Assembly: GCA_041658185.1 (NCBI GenBank)
Contig: JBBAAR010000002.1
Coordinates: 124,001-188,000, forward strand
Source: UBA8919 sp041658185
Lineage (GTDB): Bacteria > Elusimicrobiota > UBA8919
DNA: 64,000 nucleotides
Direction of reading: 5' to 3'
The notes below the pieces were generated by a model that searched no databases, had not been told where the DNA came from, and worked only from the letters and a program-made list of their open reading frames with translations. This document shows positions 6,708 to 13,135 of the stretch, piece after piece. The position numbers and the translations under genes are program-made. How positions within the stretch are numbered: the stretch's first letter is position 1; each line of letters opens with the position of its first letter.

Positions 6708-9152
6708 TTATTTTTCGTTGAGTTGTTGAAATAAAGGAATCTGCGGGGGATTTGCTAAAATTTCAAGTTCAAGTATGTGGTATCCCAGTGTTTTATACCC
6801 TTTTATCCGCTTATCATACATTCTTTTTAGTCTTGGTATTTTTACGTCAATGTAATCAAAAACTATAACCTTCTTCTTATTGTCATTATTGCGATGCAAT
6901 CTGCCGACGTATTGAGCAAGAGTCCCTCGCCATGAAATCGGCATTGCAAGAAATAAGGTATCCAGTCGCTTGTCATCAAATCCTTCGCCAATGTATCTGC
7001 CTGTTGAAAGAATAAGCCGTTCTTCATCGGATGGCAATGATAATAATTTATCATAGATTGAACGGAACTGTTTTCTACCCATCCCACCCCTGAAAACAAG
7101 AACATTTTTTATGGAAGTTTCCAGCCGGGTTTTCAAATGTTCAAGATGGTCAATTCTTTCAGTCAATAATAAAGGAGATCTTCCTTCTTTAATTACTTTC
7201 AATACATCCTGAATAATCAACTCATTTCGCGCCGTATCCTCGGCAAGAATTTTGTATAACTTTTGTATCTGAATATTAGTTTCATCAGGTATGCTTAAAT
7301 CGGTATGTCTTGGAATAACGAGGTGTTCAAAAGCCCTTTCAACAGACTGATCTTTTTCTGTAACTCTGAATACTATCGGCCCGCATTGCATGATTATTAT
7401 AGGATGATGGCCGTCTTTGCGGATAGGGGTAGCAGTCAAGCCCAAAACATATTTTGCCTTGACTTGTTTCATAACCTGTTCAAAACTAAAAGCTGATATA
7501 TGGTGGCATTCATCAGAAATTATCTGCCCGTAATCAGCAACAATGTCCTTAACGACTCCCTTCCGGAAAAGGCTTTGAATAATGGCAACGTCCAGTGTCC
7601 CTGTAAGTTTATTTTTCCCGCCACCGATTTGTCCTATTGATTTTTCCGGTATTCCCAAAAACGTTGATAGCAGTTTTACCCACTGTTCAAGAAGCTGCTT
7701 CCGGTGGACAAGAATAAGGGTATTTGTTTTCCTTGAAGATATCATATAAGAAGCAATTACCGTTTTCCCAAAAGCAGTACCGGCTGAAATCACTCCTATA
7801 TCGTCTTCAAGCAGAATATCAACTGCCTTTTTCTGTAATGGGCGGAGTTTACCTGTGAAATTCAGTTTTATGGCATTCCCGTAATACCGTTTATCCTCCA
7901 TGAGAGGTTTAACGTTATGTTCTTTGAAAAAGTTCAAGACTTCATCCATGCATCCCCGGGGAAGACCGATATATTCAGAAAAATCTTCACCGCAGGAAAT
8001 AATCCTGGATTTCCTGAAAGTAGATATTCTCATCCTCTGGGCTTTATAGAATTCCGGATTCTGGAATGCTGCGAATCCAAGGATGTGTTTTAAGATTTTT
8101 GAGGTCAATCCTTTTTTTTCAATAAATATTAAGTTGCTTTGAACAATTCGTATGGTTTCCGGTAGAGATTCCGTAATTTTATCATCTTTTGGTCTTTTTG
8201 AGGGCGGGCTTGTCCATGGGTCGTCTTCTTTATCGGAATCCGAAACAGTTTTTATGCCGGTAAGAGCCCATAGATTCGGGTTATTCTTAACAATTGAGGA
8301 TAGTTGCGCTGTAGATATTTTCTTTACAGAGGCAAGGAGTTTCCATTGGTCAGGATAGGGTTCAAAGTCAGAATTCAAGAAGACAGTATTCCCGCTTTCC
8401 CTGGGTATCTTTTGTAAAGGGAGGGCAATAAGATTTCCGAAACCACCTTTTGGCAAAGTATCTTGATTTGGGAAAAACCTGTCATATGAATTAAAACCGA
8501 TTTGATATCTTTTTTCAAGTGCTTTTGTAAGAATAATTGTGCCGAGTTTTCGTGCCAGCGCGGCCGGGATGTTTTCTTCAAAGAAAATCCATACATGACA
8601 TCCGTTGCCGGACCGTGAGCGTTCCAACAAAGCAGGAATATCCAGTTCTGTGCATATGGACAAATAAACGACAGCATCGGCCTGCCAAGAGGACTTATCA
8701 AAATCAACGGCAAGGAACCAGCAGGTTTCATCCGGCAATAATGGATACATCCCAATGGTCTGTTTTCCGGTAAGATGATTATATATTACGCTATCTGTTA
8801 AGGGAATATGTTTTCTATTAGTGCATGCCGAGCAGCCAACTTCGGGTTTATTACAAAACTTCTTATCCCATTCGTTGACGCAGACAGGAGAATAACCAGA
8901 TTTTCCTGTCTTGGAAACCCATCTGGCAGCATAGACATCGTCCCTGCCGCGGAAAAGATGCCGGAAAATCTTTATTTTTTCTTCTGAGGGAATCTGCTTT
9001 TTGGTAGAACTGAATTCTTCTTTATGTTCCTTTACCCGATCAGGAATATTCTGTTTTGAAGATAATAGTTCTTTTAGTTTTTTGTTTTCTTCTTTCAGGC
9101 GGGAAGATTCATCAAGGGTATCCTGCAACTTTTTATAAAGATCATTGTCCAT
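6708..9152 (-). CDS. TOTE-type primase-helicase (AEP primase + SF2 helicase)
   Basis: 814 residues. Order: N-terminal coiled coil (about 1-32); a Cys cluster C91, C100, C107, C110 that may bind zinc; archaeo-eukaryotic primase domain with DFD (150-152), SGNGCH (181-186) and NSYDRFFPNQD (221-231) as its three catalytic motifs; then an SF2 helicase with LRPLQ (436-440), Walker A GTAFGKT (458-464), DECH (547-550), TAT (573-575) and a C-terminal QYVGRLHR. This layout is the primase-helicase of TOTE conflict systems (family knowledge), thought to act on invading or mobile DNA. No endonuclease partner is next to it. All motifs are intact. It has its own divergent promoter. Confidence 0.88.
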   Translation of the reverse strand: MDNDLYKKLQDTLDESSRLKEENKKLKELLSSKQNIPDRVKEHKEEFSSTKKQIPSEEKIKIFRHLFRGRDDVYAARWVSKTGKSGYSPVCVNEWDKKFCNKPEVGCSACTNRKHIPLTDSVIYNHLTGKQTIGMYPLLPDETCWFLAVDFDKSSWQADAVVYLSICTELDIPALLERSRSGNGCHVWIFFEENIPAALARKLGTIILTKALEKRYQIGFNSYDRFFPNQDTLPKGGFGNLIALPLQKIPRESGNTVFLNSDFEPYPDQWKLLASVKKISTAQLSSIVKNNPNLWALTGIKTVSDSDKEDDPWTSPPSKRPKDDKITESLPETIRIVQSNLIFIEKKGLTSKILKHILGFAAFQNPEFYKAQRMRISTFRKSRIISCGEDFSEYIGLPRGCMDEVLNFFKEHNVKPLMEDKRYYGNAIKLNFTGKLRPLQKKAVDILLEDDIGVISAGTAFGKTVIASYMISSRKTNTLILVHRKQLLEQWVKLLSTFLGIPEKSIGQIGGGKNKLTGTLDVAIIQSLFRKGVVKDIVADYGQIISDECHHISAFSFEQVMKQVKAKYVLGLTATPIRKDGHHPIIIMQCGPIVFRVTEKDQSVERAFEHLVIPRHTDLSIPDETNIQIQKLYKILAEDTARNELIIQDVLKVIKEGRSPLLLTERIDHLEHLKTRLETSIKNVLVFRGGMGRKQFRSIYDKLLSLPSDEERLILSTGRYIGEGFDDKRLDTLFLAMPISWRGTLAQYVGRLHRNNDNKKKVIVFDYIDVKIPRLKRMYDKRIKGYKTLGYHILELEILANPPQIPLFQQLNEK

Positions 9153-9243
9153 ATCGTCAGCGAGATTATTGAAATTCAGTTACATAAATGGTTGAAAGTA
9201 TCGTTTAAATTAGATAAATTTTGTTGATTTGTAATGCGTAATT

Positions 9244-9307
9244 AACATTAGAATTTTTTAGTAAAATTGTCTAATGTTATTATACAAGAATTGATTTCCT
9301 GTGTCAA
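9244..9307 (-). promoter_or_regulatory. promoter and operator-like repeat of the primase-helicase
   Basis: On the minus strand TTGACA (9307-9302), 17 bp, TATAAT (9284-9279). Immediately downstream is a perfect 9-bp inverted repeat AACATTAGA (9244-9252)/TCTAATGTT (9270-9278), placed where a repressor would block transcription start. Confidence 0.75.
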
Positions 9308-9328
9308 TCACACCGCCGGTGCCGTCTG

Positions 9329-9357
9329 TTGATTAAGTTTCGCAAATTTAGTATAAT
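9329..9357 (+). promoter_or_regulatory. promoter for the unknown protein + radical SAM pair
   Basis: TTGATT 9329-9334, 17-bp spacer, TATAAT 9352-9357. The transcript would have a long (~150 nt) structured leader before ATG 9518. Confidence 0.6.
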
Positions 9358-9450
9358 TTTTTACAGAGGAATAGATAGGACGCAGATAACAGCGGATGAT
9401 GGTTCACTATAAAAAGGTTTATCTGCGTAATCGCTTTTAAAAATCCCTGT

Positions 9451-9480
9451 CCTGTTAGATAGATAATCTTATCTAACAGG
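9451..9480. repeat. palindromic element, GTTAGATA family, copy 1
   Basis: Perfect 11-bp stem CCTGTTAGATA / TATCTAACAGG with an 8-nt loop. Related palindromes at 41197-41223 (inside a gene) and 62708-62739. Confidence 0.8.
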
Positions 9481-9517
9481 GTAAATGTCATCTGCGTTCT
9501 AAAAAGGAGACATAAAA

Positions 9518-10168
9518 ATGAAAATATACTGGATAAAAGATGGTTATGAAACAGACCACAGTTCGACGAGTTATACTTTTTATTCATCTACTAAAAGATT
9601 AACTTATGAAGAGAGAAAACTCGCAGAACGGTTTTCAAGCAGGGCACATGCAACAGCCAGAAAAGTTTCTTTTAATTATCATGGCGATTGGTCTGATTTG
9701 CCGGGCGGGGCAGAGAAAGAATTACTTGATAAATATTTTGACATAATGGTTTCTGAAAGTTACGATTGGTGGACAATGGCAATTTCTTTTGATTATGATA
9801 AGAAATTATTAAAGAAATTAAATCAGTATGCATCCGATGGTCCAGACGATACGGGTGTCCGAATTGAAAAAACCAAGAAAAAAATATTCTTGTATATATA
9901 CTGCCGACTTGATTATGGTGCAATTCATTTTACTTCTTCTGGTGCAAAATATGATAGATATTACGACGAAAATGGAAACGATGCAGATTATTATAGTGAT
10001 GACTTTTCTGAAAATATTCAGGGTATGCTTATTGCAGTTAAAAAAGAGGTTTTGAAGAACAAATTTTCTGCCCTGCAGGCAGTAAAAGACCGTTTTGAAG
10101 GACGCCCGCAGAAAGGAAAACAAACAAAAATTGCAAAAGCCCTTGCAGGAATGATTTCTTTAGAATGA
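9518..10168 (+). CDS. unknown 216-residue protein coupled to a radical SAM gene
   Basis: I do not recognise this family. The protein is soluble and rich in Tyr, Asp and Lys. It starts MKIYWIKDGYETDHSSTSY, has a WW-containing middle and an acidic DDxYYSDDFSE stretch about residues 152-165, and ends in a basic tail. ATG 9518 is preceded by AAAAAGGAGA, a good ribosome site. Its stop (10166-10168) is 1 bp before the radical SAM start, so translation is coupled and the two probably work together. It could be a substrate or accessory protein of that enzyme (inference); it lacks the short, Gly- or Cys-rich look of a usual peptide precursor. Confidence 0.75.
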   Translation: MKIYWIKDGYETDHSSTSYTFYSSTKRLTYEERKLAERFSSRAHATARKVSFNYHGDWSDLPGGAEKELLDKYFDIMVSESYDWWTMAISFDYDKKLLKKLNQYASDGPDDTGVRIEKTKKKIFLYIYCRLDYGAIHFTSSGAKYDRYYDENGNDADYYSDDFSENIQGMLIAVKKEVLKNKFSALQAVKDRFEGRPQKGKQTKIAKALAGMISLE

Positions 10169-10169
10169 A

Positions 10170-11369
10170 ATGGATAATTTATTGAATCGGGGCTGTCCCC
10201 AATTCATTCAGTTTAATCCCGAATATCGATTAAAGAAAACCCCATCTGGAGGATTAGTTTTTGATCCGCTGGCATGTAGAACATTTTCAATTGACGATAA
10301 GGCGTACTCCTTCCTCGTAAACGCTTGTGCCCGACCAATAAAATTAACCTCTCAACTTACAAAAAGGGATTTAAGAACTTTTGCCATCTTTTGTAATCAT
10401 CGGGTTGTGATACCAGCAATTTCTGAAAATCATTCCAGTTCTACCGAAGTAAAAAATGTCAAATCTTTTCCCAATACAATTGAAAGCATCCATTTCTTAA
10501 TTACTGAAAAATGTAATAAGAAATGCAGTACCTGTTATATCAATCATAAAGATCAAAAGGAATTATCATTTAAGCAGATAAAAAATATTATTGATAATTT
10601 TTGTCAATTAAAAGTGTTTCAAGTAGCCATTGGAGGAGGAGAACCATTTTTAAGAAGAGATATTTTAAAAATATTGAAATATCTTCACAAAAAGAATATG
10701 ATAGTAACTGTTTCCACCAACGGCTCGCTTTTGAATAATGAAATACTTAGAGACATAAAATCTTTAGTAAAGTCAATTCAATTAAGTATTTACTCTAATA
10801 TTGAATCTGAACATGAACGTTTGCGATATCCAGGATCGTTTCAACAGACGATAAGAAATATTTTGATGCTCCAAAAACAGGGTATTCCTGTGGGGATTAA
10901 CCTATTAGTTCAACCACATAGTTACATTTATCTCCTTAACACACTAAACTTTATCAGGAATCTTCAGGTTTCAGGAATTAATTTAGTAAAACTGAAGAAA
11001 TCCTCTGATGAATTAAGAGGTAATACATTTGACTGGCAAGAAAAGGATTATGGAAAATTACAAGTAATTCTTGAGAAATTTAAAAACAAATATACGGAAA
11101 TGAAATTAAGTGTTGATTGTTCCCTTGCAAAAATTATGAAAAAGAACGGATTACCTTTTTTACTTTCAAAAGGAATAGTAGGATGTTCTGGCGGAAAAAG
11201 TTTTCTCGTAGTCAGGTCTAATGGAGATATTTATCCCTGCTGTTTTTTGAATATGCCTCAGCACAGAATTGGAAATTTCGCGAATACAAATTTAGAGAAT
11301 ACTGTACAGAAAATTAATTCCTTACAGGGTAGATATGCATTAAAATTTGAAGATTGTTTTGTTTCATGA
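10170..11369 (+). CDS. radical SAM/SPASM protein with PqqD-like N-terminus
   Basis: 399 residues. The first 90 residues resemble a PqqD/RRE-like peptide-binding domain (PEYRLKKTPSGGLVFDP). The radical SAM core has CNKKCSTC (about residues 114-121), which binds the [4Fe-4S] cluster, and GGGEPFLR, which binds SAM. The C-terminal CSGG...GDIYPCCF is the start of a SPASM cluster region, but it ends sooner than usual, so the second auxiliary cluster may be incomplete. Such enzymes modify ribosomally made peptides or activate partner enzymes (family knowledge). The substrate is not visible unless it is the upstream protein. Confidence 0.82.
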   Translation: MDNLLNRGCPQFIQFNPEYRLKKTPSGGLVFDPLACRTFSIDDKAYSFLVNACARPIKLTSQLTKRDLRTFAIFCNHRVVIPAISENHSSSTEVKNVKSFPNTIESIHFLITEKCNKKCSTCYINHKDQKELSFKQIKNIIDNFCQLKVFQVAIGGGEPFLRRDILKILKYLHKKNMIVTVSTNGSLLNNEILRDIKSLVKSIQLSIYSNIESEHERLRYPGSFQQTIRNILMLQKQGIPVGINLLVQPHSYIYLLNTLNFIRNLQVSGINLVKLKKSSDELRGNTFDWQEKDYGKLQVILEKFKNKYTEMKLSVDCSLAKIMKKNGLPFLLSKGIVGCSGGKSFLVVRSNGDIYPCCFLNMPQHRIGNFANTNLENTVQKINSLQGRYALKFEDCFVS

Positions 11370-11418
11370 AACTGACGAAAATTTAAACAAAATAAATAGG
11401 GTCTATTGAAAAATAATT

Positions 11419-11502
11419 CCTGCACATGCACTTCACTACCGGAGCTCGTCGGTGAACCCCAAAAGTGTATCGTCGGGAACGCCAGTCAGGTGCATAAGCA
11501 GG
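11419..11502. repeat. nested hairpin element
   Basis: Outer arms CCTGCACATGCAC (11419-11431) and GTGCATAAGCAGG (11490-11502) pair with two mismatches; an inner hairpin TTCACTACCG/CGGTGAA (about 11432-11456) sits inside. Follows the radical SAM gene; no poly-T run, so not a clear terminator. May be an element, or a structured RNA. Confidence 0.55.
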
Positions 11503-11626
11503 TAAAATTTTGTAAAGGTTTCTGCTTATTGATCTTGCGATTTCACTGTTGACCAAATAAAAAAATTACTTTGACTTTTAACTTATTTTTTAGTACAATT
11601 ATTTAAAAATGAGGAGGTGAGAATCA

Positions 11627-11827
11627 ATGAAACCAATAGATATGGCTCCAATTCAAAAAAAGTATGCGGGGTATTTTGTAGCATTGAGTTACGATAGAAA
11701 AAAGGTATTAGGAAAAGGACATACCCCTGAAGAAGCACTTCAGGAAGCGAAAAACAGAGGATACAAAGACCCTATATTGACAAAGATTCCTAATGAAAAT
11801 AGGAGTTATTTATTATGCAACAGATAA
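11627..11827 (+). CDS. DUF5678-like small protein
   Basis: 66 residues, starting MKPIDMAPIQKKYAGYFVAL and continuing with a GKGHTPEEALQEAKNRGY helix, the pattern of DUF5678 proteins. ATG 11627 has GAGGAGGTGAG just upstream, a strong ribosome site. Its stop overlaps the start of the retropepsin-like gene by 13 bp (11815-11827). DUF5678 genes commonly sit next to aspartyl-protease-like genes (family knowledge), and are suspected TA-like pairs, but the role is unknown. Confidence 0.8.
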   Translation: MKPIDMAPIQKKYAGYFVALSYDRKKVLGKGHTPEEALQEAKNRGYKDPILTKIPNENRSYLLCNR

Positions 11828-12243
11828 AATTTCCATATTTGAAGTATAGAGTAACACCTCCTGCTCAAAAACCAGAGCAATATGTCTATAGACCTGTTAT
11901 TCCTATGAAATTGTTTTTAGACAATAAAGTAGTTACATTTGATGCATTGATTGATTCTGGGGCAGATGAATGTACTTTTCCTGCGTGGGTTGCTAAGACG
12001 TTAGGACACAATGTTTTTGAAGGAAAACAAAAAATATTTTCAGGTATAGGCGGGTCAGTATTAGCATATCTTCATAAAACATTTCTAAAATTGAATGGGA
12101 TTGAGTTTGTAGCGGATGTATATTATTCGCATGAATGGGATGATATGCCTTTTGGTCTTTTAGGACAGGCAGGTTTCTTCTCACATTTTGATGTTCATTT
12201 CAATTATAGGGAAAAAGAGGTTTTATTGAAATATCTGTTATAA
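11815..12243 (+). CDS. retropepsin-like aspartic protease
   Basis: 142 residues. FDALIDSGADECTFP (about residues 42-56) carries the D-S/T-G-A catalytic motif of retropepsin-like proteases, which work as dimers. FGLLGQAGFF near the C-terminus is the expected second conserved loop. No signal peptide, so cytosolic. It begins inside the DUF5678-like gene, so the pair is translated together. Complete, with the catalytic Asp in place. Confidence 0.85.
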   Translation: MQQIKFPYLKYRVTPPAQKPEQYVYRPVIPMKLFLDNKVVTFDALIDSGADECTFPAWVAKTLGHNVFEGKQKIFSGIGGSVLAYLHKTFLKLNGIEFVADVYYSHEWDDMPFGLLGQAGFFSHFDVHFNYREKEVLLKYLL

Positions 12244-12318
12244 GCATATTAGAAAATTCTACAGTTGCATATTCTGTTATGATTGTGAATTGTAATCGAA
12301 TCTTGTCCCCTGTTACCC

Positions 12319-12446
12319 CGTCCCGGATAGTAATGAACTTTATCAATAGTCCGATTCAATTCAGTTTTTAGTATTTTCTCTACTTTTTTGGAAATCTCAC
12401 AGCAAGGTTCACTTCGGTCTTTTTCATATCTGCATAGAGTGCGGCA
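12319..12446 (-). pseudogene. remnant of an XRE regulator
   Basis: On the minus strand a short stretch reads TLCRYEKDRSEP...EISKKVEKILKTELNR, matching the second half of the XRE helix-turn-helix in the two flanking copies (TICRYERARTHP...EIIRKLSRILKTKLDR). The first helices are missing. A third, decayed relative of the repeat-borne regulators. Confidence 0.6.
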
Positions 12447-12475
12447 CCCAAATACAAAAAAACATATACAGAGAG

Positions 12476-12504
12476 TTGACAAATACATTTTTTCTTTGTA
12501 AAAT
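12476..12504 (+). promoter_or_regulatory. antisense-facing promoter, copy 2
   Basis: TTGACA 12476-12481, 17 bp, TAAAAT 12499-12504, as in copy 1. Its transcript would oppose XRE copy 2, and could run on toward tRNA-Phe. Confidence 0.6.
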
Positions 12505-12529
12505 ACTTATAGAAAAGATTTTAACCCAT

Positions 12530-12823
12530 TTAATGGTCTAACTTTGTTTTTAGAATTCTTGACAGTTTACGGATGATTTCAGAATCGGGATGGGTTCGGG
12601 CTCTTTCATAGCGGCAGATTGTAGCGACATTCAGACCGAGTATTTTTGCAAGGTCTTTTTGTAAAAGGTTGTTTTTGATTCTGAAGTACCTGATTTTTTC
12701 GGAAAATGTTTTAGGTCCTTTGGGAAATATGACTTTAAGTTTTGTTTCTATTATTTCTTTTTGAGACGGTGGTTTCTGACACTCATTGTTGATGGTAATT
12801 TGCCCGTTCTGTACAAGCACCAC
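12530..12823 (-). CDS. XRE-family DNA-binding regulator, copy 2
   Basis: 97 residues, the same length as copy 1 and the same sequence at most positions (for example QKDLAKILGLNVATICRYERARTHPDSE against QEDLAKILGL TVTTICRYERARTHPNPE). Differences fall in the recognition-helix region (LNVATIC versus LTVTTIC), so the two may bind different operators (inference). GTG start at 12823, no clear ribosome site, frame open upstream as in copy 1. Both copies have kept an open frame, which argues for function. Confidence 0.75.
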   Translation of the reverse strand: MVLVQNGQITINNECQKPPSQKEIIETKLKVIFPKGPKTFSEKIRYFRIKNNLLQKDLAKILGLNVATICRYERARTHPDSEIIRKLSRILKTKLDH

Positions 12824-12890
12824 GTGCAGTGGGAATGAAAGGGTGAAAAATGGTGGTGTGAGAGTGTCAAGACCCCCGCGTTAGTTTTTT

Positions 12891-12963
12891 GCCACGGTAG
12901 CTCAGTCGGTAGAGCGACAGACTGAAAATCTGTGCGTCGGCGGTTCAATTCCGTCCCGTGGCA
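12891..12963 (+). tRNA. tRNA-Phe (GAA)
   Basis: Acceptor GCCACGG pairs with CCGTGGC (12956-12962), discriminator A. Anticodon stem ACAGA/TCTGT with loop CTGAAAA gives anticodon GAA. T-loop GTTCAATTCC present. CCA is not encoded. Lies 12 bp beyond direct repeat copy 2. Confidence 0.95.
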
Positions 12964-12984
12964 TTTTTTAGCAGAGCAGAAAGG

Positions 12985-13035
12985 CAGAGCAAAAGAGATA
13001 AAGTTTTTACTTCTGCACTTCTGACTTTTGCTCTG
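12985..13035. repeat. inverted repeat between the tRNA genes
   Basis: Perfect 11-bp arms CAGAGCAAAAG (12985-12995) and CTTTTGCTCTG (13025-13035). The right half, ACTTCTGACTTTTGC, recurs before rpsU (51597-51611). Confidence 0.75.
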
Positions 13036-13045
13036 GTTTAAATCT

Positions 13046-13117
<72 letters not shown>

Positions 13118-13135
13118 GAAAACTTGAAAATTTCT

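Larger units (their letters stand above)
9153..9517. other. 365-bp divergent control region
   Basis: Holds the minus-strand promoter of the primase-helicase, a plus-strand promoter 22 bp away, an ACGCAGATAA (9380-9389)/TTATCTGCGT (9419-9428) inverted repeat, and a CCTGTTAGATA palindrome (9451-9480). No gene seen. Confidence 0.6.
12472..12878. repeat. 407-bp direct repeat, copy 2
   Basis: Copy of 5816-6213 with an extra 9 bp (between AAC and GGTCTAAC near 12526). Contains XRE copy 2. The right end is 12 bp from tRNA-Phe. Confidence 0.85.

Noticed and set aside
11419..11502. Fourth attC site
   Set aside because: Arms pair well but lack the AAC/GTT ends of attC.
12751..12948. Minus-strand frame across tRNA-Phe (RRTDFQSV)
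   Set aside because: It is the antisense of the tRNA; such peptides are a known annotation artefact.
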